64,000 bases of DNA, taken from Phalacrocorax aristotelis. Its lineage: Eukaryota; Chordata; Aves; Suliformes; Phalacrocoracidae. This document shows, in pieces, positions 38,601 to 49,110 of the stretch. The notes beneath the pieces are model-generated. The model did not search any database, was not told where the DNA came from, and was given only the letters and a program-made list of their open reading frames with translations. How positions within the stretch are numbered: the first letter of the stretch is position 1; each line of letters starts with the position of its first letter. The stretch is taken from assembly GCF_949628215.1 (NCBI RefSeq), contig NC_134277.1:128139463-128203462 (forward strand). The letters are read 5' to 3'. The translations under genes and the position numbers were made by a program.

Positions 38601-40219
38601 CAGTGACTTCCATCTGCTAGGTCATCTATCAGGATGATAAAACCAACCAAATCAGAGACTGGAAAGTTATTGAATGGCATACAGAGGAGGGAATAAAAAA
38701 ATAATAAGGGAGGAAAAAAAAGAGAAAGAAATTCTAAGTATATGAAAACTGAATGGTTACACCAGATTAGTTTCTTTGAGCCTGTTGTAAACTTCCTGTG
38801 GGCAAAGAAACCTCACTGAGTTTTCTCAGACTAAGTCAAAACTAAGGTCAGATTCTGTAGTGTAGGCTGGGGACATGGCCACCCATTGACCAGCTCACAG
38901 ATGTAGATGGTATACGTGTACCCTAGGTTCCTTTTTGGACTGCATGTTTCACTCTTTTCTCATGGGGGAAGGTAACAGAACCTTTGTGTGGGGGTCTGGG
39001 GTATAATTAAGGTATTCATCTGAAATGGGAGCTGGGTCAGTGACTATAATAATAGTTACTTACCCTGTCTGAGGCAAACTGGCACAAAAAGAGGAGAGTT
39101 AGCAAAATGTGCGGACACATATTCTTTGACATGCTCAGGATGTGAAGCAGCTATCGCAGAGAGATACCATGGGAGAGCAGGCTGGGTCCCCCAGTTGCTG
39201 CTTTGTTGGATTCCAGTTTATTGCTTTGATGAGAACCTGATTTGTTCATCCCAGTCAGGTTTCTCTCTTGTGTTGGTTATTCCTGGGCAGCAGAATGGAA
39301 TGGGCATCTTAACCCATAATGCTGTTGTAATGTGGTTTTAGGATTAGGTACAAGGTAGGAATGAAGAGGAATATTATGACAGAAGAGAAGTACACTAGCA
39401 CAATCTCAAGAGTGCTGCATTAATATCCTGCTGCTGGTGGGCAGGTTTACCTGGAGTGGTTTTGCCTTTGTCCTGCTGTGGCCGAAGCTTGGCAGAGGGG
39501 CAGATTCTTGGAACAAGGCTGGAAATTACATCATGCTTTCCAGAGTTCCACTGAAACTCTCTTGCTATTTTGATTTCTGTTTTCTAAAACTCCACATAGG
39601 AGCTGGTGGTGGCATAAACCTTCCCCTTATTATTTAGCTGATGTAGGCCTAATTTTAAGTGCACCCCGTTTGCTCTGTTTATTTCTAGTTTCATTCTTAC
39701 CTTACCAAGCATAAGCCTAACACAGACATTGAATTTTACCAATAAAACCAACCTGCTCAGTTGATCTATTTTTCATGTGTTCTCTGCAGGTTATTTTTAA
39801 TCTTTTGGGAACTATGAACTGTTTCCCACAGCTATGCTCAAAAGTGGATTTGTAGCCTTTTACTGCCATTGCTGCTAGTAGACCTTGCTTGAGGCCATAG
39901 GGAAGTTGGGACAAAGCCAGGGAAAAAACCCAGGCTCATGACTCCCAGGCTCATGTCTCAAGCATAAGATCACCATTTGTCTTTTACAAGCCTTTTTTGT
40001 CTGGTGCTGCCAAATTCTCAGAAAAGTTGGCCTTGAGATTGAAACATTCATACTTTTTTTTGTAGCACAAAGATAGATTTTCCCTTGGGAATTTCCTTGG
40101 GAAAGTTTGGTCAAGTAACGCTTGTCTGTTTATGAGCAACAAGATGTGCGGTGATGATACGACTGTGGTCGTGATCACTTGGTTTTTTTTAATTAGATAA
40201 TTCGAAACTCACTTTCTCT

Positions 40220-40290
40220 GGCTCTCTAGCCTCTGTAAATCCATTAACATCAATGGAGTTATGGTCATTTATACTTGCTGAATATCAGTT
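40220..40290. repeat. Ancient short hairpin-bearing repeat, copy 3
   Basis: TGTAAATCCATTAACATCAA continues into TGGAGTTATGGTCATTTA. The core CCATTAACATCAATGG (40,241-40,256) forms a five-base-pair stem CCATT/AATGG. Block order matches the repeat type described for 18.87 kb and 26.2 kb. Confidence 0.5.
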
Positions 40291-42138
40291 TTAAGAGATG
40301 ACATCTGAATACTTGATGGTGTCATTTGCATATTTGAAAAAAATTGCTTTGACAATGTATATTTTAGAATATTTCTTACCTTTGGATTTTAATAAAATGC
40401 TTAATAGCTTTTGAGATTATAATGGTGTCACTGGTTTGAAATATGTGTATTTTAGTAGTTTCTCATACCACTATCTTCAATAGGGAGTTTGTCTCTACCC
40501 ACTCTTCCTCCTTCATCCTTGTCCTATTTTGGGAAGTGTAAAGATCCTAAATGTAGCAGGACCCTCACAGGTTTCAGCAGAAGTCTGTTGTTGCAGGGAA
40601 GAGTCAGAATAGTTCTGTAACCTCAGTGTGTTTTTATGTCTCCTTTAATAGAGCACAGAGGGATGATGGTAAGGGAGTTGAAGGTGTGGCCAGCAGAAAC
40701 ATATACGTTCACCATCATTTCCCTTTGTGTGTGTGAGAAGCAGCTGTGCTTAATGATTCTGCTTGTGGACAGGTGTGTCTGTTGTGCAGATGACCGTTGC
40801 ACATATTTCAAGGCAGGCAAGACCCATTTATGGTGCTTGGCTGTTACACAGGATCAAGAGGCATGGGATGGACTTGACACCAGAGTAACTCAGTTACCCA
40901 CTATTTTTTAAGAGGTTTGTCTTTATGTGCCATTAGGATTTACGTGCCGTTGGGAGTGAGGTGTGTTTGAATATCATTAGCTAAGATTAGGGACAAGCTG
41001 CAACACTAATGGTTGCCAAGAGTACAAGTCTGTAATTATGGATGCCCCCACTTTGGCCTTTCTATTGTAATTTTGGCTTTATTACATGTTTTCTATTATG
41101 GGAGGAAAAGAAGAAACTACACAGGATGTGACAGTTACAACTTTATAAGCACCTAACGTATTGCTGGCATCCACAGAGGCACGATTTAGCTATTTATCAG
41201 TTCTTTTCATAATTTCTACCTATTCTCTTTGTACCCTGCAATCCCTCCCCGTCATGTCAAAGAGGTCTTAGAGGCCTCAGGGTTTGTAACAGTCCCTCTT
41301 GATAAACTTCCAGAATTTGCACTCTGTGAGTCAAGATTTTGTAGCAAAACCATGGATTTAAAATGGAAACCTGTGGGGGGTGGGAAGGAAAAAATGCCAT
41401 TTCCTCATAGTTCAATGTTTTGCTTTGCATATTAGTATTGAAGAAAATACTACCCACTTCAGAAAACTAAGGGTGTGACCTAAAACCTATCGGAAACCTG
41501 TGGAACAGATCTCGCTGATTTCAGGTTTTGGACTCAGCCCTGAGCATAGTTTTCTGCAGTGCTTTTTGTGTTTTCCTTCTGTGTTTTCTTCTTTTCAGAC
41601 ACTTAAATGCATTTTATTAGAAATGCTGCGAGAGGCAAAATTTAGGCTACCCTGACTGCAGTTTACTAAAAATCTCAACCATAATGTTGCATTAACAGAA
41701 TTCTTCACATTTAGCACTCTTACTTGACAGGGTAGAAACGTACTTGTGTCTGGAACCAATGTCTAAAGACCTTTCCAGAGGTGTCAGGAGAGGCACATTA
41801 TTTATGTGTTCTTTACCTTTCAGGAGAAAGAAAGTGCTGTAAGCCAAGCCTGCAGCTCAGGGCTGCAACTAGCGCATTCCACAGCATCGTGCTAAAATAT
41901 TGGTAGAAAGTGAGAAACCACAATAAATAGGCATTTTCTAAAAATGTATGACAAGGTTTTTGAAATACACATCATTTCAACTCTTAACTCAAGGGGTTGT
42001 AAGAACTGGGACAATAGGAATATCAAGAAGAAGGGCAAAATCTGAACAGCTTTAAGGTCGTTTTCAGATACAGGTGCACTTTTCCACTTAGGCAGGTGAA
42101 GAAAGCTTTGGCTTGGTTATTCTTTTTAAAAATAGGAG

Positions 42139-42184
42139 AATATTCTCACTGGAATTTCCTGGAATATTCTCATTAATTTCCTGG
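42139..42184 (+). repeat. Imperfect tandem duplication, 24 and 22 bases
   Basis: The two units both start AATATTCTCA and end ATTTCCTGG, and differ by a small internal change and a two-base indel. Confidence 0.85.
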
Positions 42185-43605
42185 AAAAAGGGCTATGATT
42201 CATGTTTGGATAGTGCACATCTCCTGTCCTGCCTTATTCAGGAATTATTTTTGCTTGCAAGGTAGATATATTGTATGTGTTAAACACCCTTCCATCTTTA
42301 CTTTTTCATGAAAACAATACATTTCTCAGGGATTAGAGGTTCTGTTACAGGGGTTTCTGATCAAAAATGTATCATTTGTACAGATGATTCTCTCTTGAGG
42401 CAGATGAACTCTTGTGGCTGCTTCTGACCCTGATTTCAGAAATGGCCTGAAAGGAAATGTGCACAGGGTGAAGAAGAACTCATAAGGGCTTGCAACATTA
42501 TATTGGATATGAACATCATAAAATAAAAGACGCTGGAACATGCAGATACTGTAGTGATATATATTGCTTAGGTTTTGTCTAAATTGCAGGCTGCACTCTT
42601 AGCCGTACTGGCATAGCTTCATTACAAGAGCCTTTTGGGCTCGGTGTGAAGTATGCCATCTTTTTCTTTTTTTCTGCAGGGTGGTATACCACCTCTTTAA
42701 AAGTATAAGCTGTGCTAAGACCTATCTACTGATGCAACCATGTCCGTGTCAAGGGCTTTGCCGTCCTAGAGCGGTTAGCTGTGCTGTTGAAGTTTTCATG
42801 TGAGCTAGTAGAAGTACAGGGCAGTTAGGGCATGGCTTTGTGATGTAAAATGGGTAGTACCTTCCTACGCAAAAGTGAGCAACGTATTCAGCTGCTATCA
42901 GTTCTAACATCTGAATGTGAAAGCTGTCTGTGCTACTCCTATTCCATGCAAAGTTATGAGGCAACCCTTTTTCCTTTTAAAATAGGGAATTAAATGGTAT
43001 GTTTTGAAAAGTGAGACTCATCAATGGCAAGCAGAAAATTGTGCACGCCATTTGAACAGTGATAATCAGAAAGGCCTTTTGTTAATTATGAATTAGGTCA
43101 AATATATTTATTTTATGCATGTATTATGTTGCTTTAAAAAGTAATTATTAAGGGTTCTAATAATGGCAGAATAAACAGATGAAAGGATGGGAGGGAGGGC
43201 AACGGGAGGAGAAAAAAATACAGGCCTGCTTTTGCATGTGAGGGTCTTGTTTCCGTTGCTGTGTCATTCCAGCCTTACTCTCATCTGAGCTCTGATATAC
43301 ATATTGATTCCAGGGCCCTTCTTGTTGCTCAGATTCTAAATAAAACAAGTTAAGTCTGCTGGAGTCAGCTTCTCTGCTTCTACGTCTTTAGTCTGGAGAG
43401 CTCAGAGTTTCTCACAGACTTGATAAAAGGCCCATTTCTGCTGAAGGTCTGGCGGCGACTTAAAAACCTGTTTTCTCAGTCTTGGATTTTATGATAGTGT
43501 TCTTCTATATACATGTTCTGTTGCTATATACTGGGTGTACAAGGATTACCATGTCTTGGCCTACCAAAAACCATTTTCTGAGTGCATATTTTTCATATTG
43601 AATCA

Positions 43606-44866
43606 TAGTGAATCATTCCAGTCAGCATGGGTTTATGAAAGGCAGGTCCTGCTTGACTGACCTGATCTCCTTCTATGATAAGATGACCCACCTAGTGGGT
43701 GAGGCAAAGGCTGTGGATATTCTCTACCTAGAGTTTAGTAAAGCCTTTGATACTGTCTCCCACAGCATTCTCCTGGAGAAGCTGGCTGATCATGGCTTGG
43801 ATGGGCGTACTTTTCTCTGAGTGAAAAACTGGCTGAACGGCTGGGCCCAAAGAGTTGTGGTGAATGGAGTTAAAGCTAGTTGGCCACTGGTCACAAGCGG
43901 GATTCCCCAGGGCCCAGTATTGGGGCCAGTTCTGTTTAATATCATTATCAGTGGCCTGGAGGAGGGGTTTGAGTGCACCCTCAGTAAGTTTGAAGATGAC
44001 ACCAAGTTGGGCGGGAGTGTTGATCTGCTCGAGGGTAGGAAGGCCCTACAGAGGGATCTGGACAGGCTGGATTGATGGGCCAAGGTCAGTTCTGTGAGGT
44101 TTAACAAGGCCAAGTGCTGGGTCCTGTACTTTGGTCACAACAACCCCATGCAACGCTACAGGCTTGGGGAGGAGTGGCTGGAAAGCTGCCCGGTGGAGAA
44201 GGACCTGAGGGTGTTGGTCAACAGCCGCCTGAACAGGAGCCAGCAGTGTGCCCAGGTGGTCAAGGAGGCCACTAGCACCCTGGCTTGTATCAGGAGTAGT
44301 GTGTCCAGCAGGAGTAGGGAAGTGATCATGCCCCTGTACTCGGTACTGGTGAGGGCACTCCTTGAATACAGTGTTCAGTTTTGGACCCCTCACTACAAGA
44401 GGGACATTGAGTTGCTGGAATGTGTCCAGAGAAGGGCAGTGAACCTGGGGAAGGGTCTGGGGAGAAGGTCTTATCAGGAGTGGCTGAGGGAACTGGGGTT
44501 GTTTAGTCTGGAGAAGGGGAGGCTGAGGGGAGACCTTGCTCTCTACAACTACCTGAAAGGAGGTTGTAGCGAGGTGGGTGTTGGCCTCTTCTCCCAAGTA
44601 ACAAGCAATAGGACAAGAGGAAATGGCCTCAAGTTGAGTCAGGGGAGGTTTAGACTGGGTATTAGGGAAAATTTCTTCACGGAAAGTGTTGTCAAGCATT
44701 GGACCAAGCTGTCCAGGGAAGTGGTTGAGTCACCATCCCTGGAGATGTTTAAAAGACATGTAGATGTGGCACTTAGGGACATGGTTTAGTGGTGGACTTG
44801 GCAGTGTTAGGTTTATGGTTGGCCTTGATGATTTTAAAGGTCTTTTCCAACCTAAATGATTCTAAA
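43606..44866 (+). mobile_element. CR1 LINE, 5'-truncated, reverse transcriptase C-terminal half plus 3' UTR
   Basis: One reading frame runs from about 43,608 to its natural stop at 44,787-44,789 and encodes the CR1 ORF2 reverse transcriptase from the palm domain onward. Visible motifs are the QHGFMKGRSCLTDL block, palm motif A (SKAFDTVSH, near 43,735-43,765), motif B ([14 protein letters not shown], about 43,900-43,942) and the catalytic box as FEDD at 43,989-44,000, where CR1 elements normally have FADD. The frame is broken only by two TGA stops (43,818-43,820 and 44,073-44,075), with no frameshift. The 3' UTR ends with the CR1 block around TTCCAACCTAAATGATTCTA; the octamer tail is decayed to A-rich sequence. 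Everything 5' of the palm is missing, as is usual for CR1. Few lesions suggest a fairly recent, non-autonomous copy. Confidence 0.95.
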
Positions 44867-45239
44867 AAATCAAGTTAGAGGAACAATCAATGCTCAAGTA
44901 AGCCACTAATGAGGCCTCAGGGCAGCATCAGTCTATCTTCATCTAACTGATTAATGAAAAACATATAGTTATGGAAACCTTGTCATTCTACTGCTTAAGT
45001 TTCCTTACAATAGAAAATGTGTCCCAGTGCCTTGCCCATACACAGATTTACTTGGGAATGATAAGGCAAATATCCCTTCTCTCATTAGAAGTGTCTGGAT
45101 GTATGGCATGGCCTTGCTGCTCATTCACACTGCTGTTAGGTCCAGTCCTGGTATATATCTCTTTTGCTGCAATTTGAGACAATTATTTCCACTTCTTTTC
45201 CCTATTGGTGTGCCACTTTCTTCTCTATAGTAGCCTTTG

Positions 45240-45960
45240 ATGGTTTTTGTTATTACAAACATCTTCCAGTTTTCTTCAGACCAAATAGTTCAAATTCCTC
45301 TTTGGTTATGCTTCCTTGTTCCTGATTTTTCACGTTGCCCTCTGCTGGATTGTTACCGATTGGTCCACATTGTTCTTGAAATATGGTTCCTAAATCTGAA
45401 GTCAGGCCTCCAGCTGAGGCCTTTTCACTGAGTATAGAGGAAGCGTTACTATATATATTTTAAAATTCTTACTCTTGTTGGTACTTCTCTTTTTTTGGGT
45501 TTGTTTGAAGAAGTGTGATGCTGATGACTCATTTCATTTATCTACTGTAAACTACAGCCCTTTTCTTCAGAGCAGCTATCTAGCCTGTTGTTTTCCAGTC
45601 TGGTATTTATGTATATACTGGTTCACACTGTGTTCATACCTACTTACTGTACTGAATTTCATTCTTCATCTTAGTCCACGTCCCCATTTCATCAAGATAA
45701 TTTTAAATACTATCTTGCCTTCTAACGTGATACAATAGTTCCTGCCTTCATGTCATCCATGAACTTAGTAATTATATGTTTTATTCTAGCAGCCAAGTCA
45801 TTAACGATTCTGTAAAATAATTTGCTCTGTGGAACCAAGACAAACCCTGCAGCTAGCCTAGTTAATCCCTCTGTCAATGCCCATTGGTCAAAACTCTGCC
45901 GTTACTAGAGAAATCACTTTGGCTTTTACAACTTCTTGGAGGAACCAATCTGCTGATGGA
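45240..45960 (-). mobile_element. Old antisense CR1-type LINE remnant (reverse transcriptase region)
   Basis: Read on the minus strand, this stretch gives a decayed CR1 reverse transcriptase. A block resembling VNDL...TKFMDDMKAG is visible, with FMDD at 45,752-45,763 in the place of the FADD catalytic box, followed by a piece similar to the CR1 downstream region. On the plus strand the characteristic antisense phrases TCATCCATGAACTTAGTAAT and CAAGTCATTAACGATTCTG are recognisable. Many stops and indels show great age. It lies between the two younger sense CR1 copies. Confidence 0.75.
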
Positions 45961-46023
45961 TCCTGAGATGTGATCTATCTGAGAAAGTGTAGCAAGAACA
46001 TCTTTGCAAGGGAAGCTTTAGTT

Positions 46024-46678
46024 TATGCTCTGGACATGGCCCAGCAATGTGCACTCGCTGCCCAGAAGGCCAACCGTATCCTGGGCCGCATCAAAAGAAG
46101 CGTGGATAGCAGGTCGAGGGATTCTGCCCCTCTACTCACCTCTGGTGAGACCCCACCTGGGGTGCTGCATCCAGCTCTGGGGTCCTCAGCACAGGAAGGA
46201 CACGCACCTGCCGGGGTCAGTCCAGAGGAGGGCCACAAAAATTATTCAAAGGATGGAACACTTCTCCTGTGAGGACAGGCTGAGAGAGTTGGGGTTGTTC
46301 AGCCTGGGGAAGAGAAGGCTCCAGGAAGAAGGCTTATTGCAGCCTTTCAGTACTTAAAGGGGGCCTATGAGAAAGATGGGGACAAACTTTTTACTAGGGC
46401 CTTTAGCGATAGGACAAGCGGTAATGGTTTTAAACTAAAAGAGGGTAGATTCAGGCTAGACAGAAGAAAGAAGTTTTTTACAATGAGGGTGGTGAAACAC
46501 TGCAGCAGGTTGCCCAGAGATGTGGTAGATGCCCCGTCCCTGGAAATATTCAAGGTCAGGTTGGACAGGACTTTGAGCAACCTGATTTAGCTGAAGATGT
46601 CCCTCCTCACTGCAGGGGGTGTTGGACTAGATGACCTTTAAATGTCCCTTCCAACCCAAACTATTCTATGATTCTATG
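46024..46678 (+). mobile_element. CR1 LINE 3' fragment with octamer tail
   Basis: The fragment encodes the last part of CR1 ORF2 and its 3' UTR. The protein similarity starts in one frame (MAQQCALAAQKANRILG), moves to a second frame near 46,115 (SVQRRATKIIQRMEHF) and to a third near 46,325 (RTSGNGFKLKEGRFRL), so there are at least two frameshifts. The 3' end carries the CR1 end block (TTGGACTAGATGACC, CCCTTCCAACCCAAACTATT) and finishes with two ATTCTATG octamers at 46,663-46,678. It differs in sequence from the copy at 43.6 kb and belongs to a different CR1 subfamily. 5' truncation is severe. Confidence 0.95.
46663..46678 (+). repeat. CR1 3'-terminal octamer repeat (ATTCTATG)2
   Basis: Two exact ATTCTATG units mark the 3' end of the CR1 copy. 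This octamer microsatellite is the diagnostic terminus of CR1 elements in birds and other reptiles. Confidence 0.95.
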
Positions 46679-46989
46679 TTCCCTGAGGCTTGTGATCAAA
46701 GTCTGGAGCAAAGCTTAGATGTGGGAGGCAGTAAGGAAGTGTGTGGTGGACAGCAACACACCCTGCCAAAGCAGCAGGACTGGGGGCCCATTTCAGGTGA
46801 CAGTATGTGATGGTAGACTTTGCAGCAGTTACCATGAGACTGTAGAGTTTAAAATCTGAGAGAAGAGAACAAGACTTGTAGAATTATAATCCTAGCCTTT
46901 AGTACAGCAGATTTTGACTTGCTCATGGATCTGCTTGGTAGGATCCCAACGGAGATGTGCTGAATACCAAGTAGGGGCCAGAAGAGCTG

Positions 46990-47082
46990 ATTTATCTTCA
47001 AGCACAATGAGAGAGGGGAACAGGCTGTTTAGAGGGACAGTGGTATCTCCATCCTTGCAGATATTCAGAACTGGATATTACA
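46990..47082 (+). mobile_element. Short old CR1 3' fragment
   Basis: The segment GGGAACAGGCTGTTTAGAGG followed by ATCTCCATCCTTGCAGATAT matches the CR1 end region that normally reads as a CAGGTTGCCCAGAGAGG-like block and a CCATCCTTGGAGATATT-like block. The surroundings are too diverged to extend it reliably. Confidence 0.6.
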
Positions 47083-49024
47083 AATAGGTTTTATAGGAAA
47101 GAAGTTCTTTAGCAGCTCTGCCTCGGTAGTCCACCAGTAATTTGATATCTAAGGAAGCTGGAAGAGGTTTTACAACAATGGTGTGGTTAACATGGATATT
47201 GCTGGTGGAAAAGCCCAGATATTTGGGGAAAAAAATATTTGAGTGACAATTTAGACTTCAATTAATCTTCAGTATCATTCATTTATTTTCTCTATCTTTA
47301 CCTTAGGCTGCTAAATAAGTATTTTTGAAACAATTAATAATTAATGTCGTCTCTTGGTGGCTTTGTGAATATCTGCTAAGTAAATCCTCACAGAGGTATG
47401 TTCTGAAGTAATTATCATGAGAGATCTTCTCCTTGGTTGGAATTTGGCCAGGAACATTGCTGATAAGATACCATTGTAACATGGGGGGCAAACATGATAA
47501 GACTTACATAGCTGCTGTAAGTTCCTAGGGGAGAATCTTGGCACTACTGGACTTAACATTTTCATAAGTGTTTTTTTCCCTAACTCCTCATCCTAATTTT
47601 TAAGAAGTTGAGTCACAGTTTATTTAGTTTGAAACCCATGTTGTATCTGCAGCATGACGATCTTCAGGGGGCTCTAGGGTTTTTTCCTGCATATTGAGCA
47701 TAGCATCAACCGCCCTACTGGTTGGGGTTCTTCAAAGGCTCAAAGCTCGCTGGAGCTTCAAAATATGTTTCTAGTAAGGGCTTATTTTTAATTATAATAA
47801 TTAGTTCTTTATTTTCAGGATGTGCTCTGTTCTTTACAAACAAATAAAAAAGACCAGCATCTTGTTAATGACTTTAAGGTCAGCATGTCACCCAGCATCC
47901 ACCCACTGTGACTTAAAAAACAAACGGTGATGCTGTTTCAACGACTGTCACAAGCACCAGGTTAAATACACTTGGAACTACGGGTTCTTTGGGATAAAAG
48001 GTTCATATGTTGTCCTGTTGCTTTCCTGGCTGGTGAAAAAACAACCATGAAGAGAAGTGGTCCAAGCAATAAATGAGTACATGTGCTCTATTTTATATCC
48101 CAGTAATTTAGATCAGTCTGTTCAGTCAGTAGAGTTCAAAGAACCCAGTTTCAGATAACTGACAATTTACTACTTAAATCTTAATCTCTCAGTTTGTACA
48201 ACATCTGGCACCATGGGGCTGGAACACTGTGGCACATCCATAATAAAATTTGTAATATTTTCTACCTTGTGTAGATCAGAGTCTATGGACTACACAAATG
48301 TATAAGATACTCGGTATAATGGTATGTTCTGTACTGGCAAGGGTAAGGTATAAAGATCAAACTTTATATGTTGACGTGTGGCGTGTCTCCATTAATACAT
48401 TGGTTTAAGAAGAAACTACACTAGTGGTCACCTATTTCTAACAGTCAATGAAATGTGTTCCCTTTGGGAGAGCTTCCATATTAGTGATAGCTCATTGTTC
48501 ATCCGGAGGTTTTAACAGCTAGAAAAGCAGCAGGATTTTTGGTAACTACTGATAATAGATCTGTCAATATTTTTCTTTTTACTCTTATTTTTAATGCAAG
48601 CTATAAAACCCTTGATGCTGTTGCCATACAGAGTGAAATATTACATATTCCTCTACTCTATAATGGTATTGTTTTACTTGAAAAAATTAGAACTAATAAA
48701 TGGAAGAGAATACCTTCAGTGAGAATTTTTTGGCAGAGGATATTACCTTTATTTAGAAATTCTATTGCGGTGCCTCCCTAAGAGTCAACACCTCTTGACG
48801 TACCTTCGGTCTTCTCTGTGGATGTCTAGATGACTTCTGCTATGTGTGAAGTGACATACTTTCCTCTGTTGTCTTATGGTATGAATCTTTAGCCTTAATG
48901 CATCATGACAGATAGAGTACAGGTGAAGAGCATCTAGACGAAAGAAGACAAAGCTGCAAAAAAATTGCCAAGAAGCATTGAAAAGCACTGTCAAATTCAG
49001 TTTGTTTGAGTTTTATGCAGAACA

Positions 49025-49066
49025 TATTTTAGAAGAATGTACTTTAGAAGTATTTTAGAAGAATGT
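49025..49066 (+). repeat. Direct repeat of 16 bases, spacing 26
   Basis: TATTTTAGAAGAATGT occurs at 49,025-49,040 and again at 49,051-49,066. The intervening ACTTTAGAAG is itself similar, suggesting local slippage. Confidence 0.8.
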
Positions 49067-49089
49067 CACCAAAGCTAAATAAATTACTC

Positions 49090-49110
49090 TGTGTGTGTGT
49101 GTCTGTGTGT
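49090..49110. repeat. Short interrupted GT microsatellite
   Basis: GT units interrupted once by CT. Confidence 0.8.

Larger units (their letters stand above)
31140..43600 (+). other. NKAIN3 intron 1 interior, no exon seen
   Basis: Apart from the inverted repeat at 32.5 kb, the direct repeat pair at 34-35.6 kb, the old repeat at 40.25 kb and the tandem duplication at 42.15 kb, this 12.5 kb stretch shows nothing I can name. Confidence 0.55.

Noticed and set aside
44046-44699. Open frame of 217 codons on the minus strand
   Set aside because: It is the antisense shadow of the CR1 reverse transcriptase frame on the plus strand.
46023-46238. Minus-strand open frame in the second CR1 copy
   Set aside because: Shadow of the CR1 coding sequence.
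46906-46930. CAGATTTTGACTT, a possible start of NKAIN3 exon 2 (QIFDF)
   Set aside because: The frame is wrong by one base and the following residues do not match the conserved LGYQWAPIL block.
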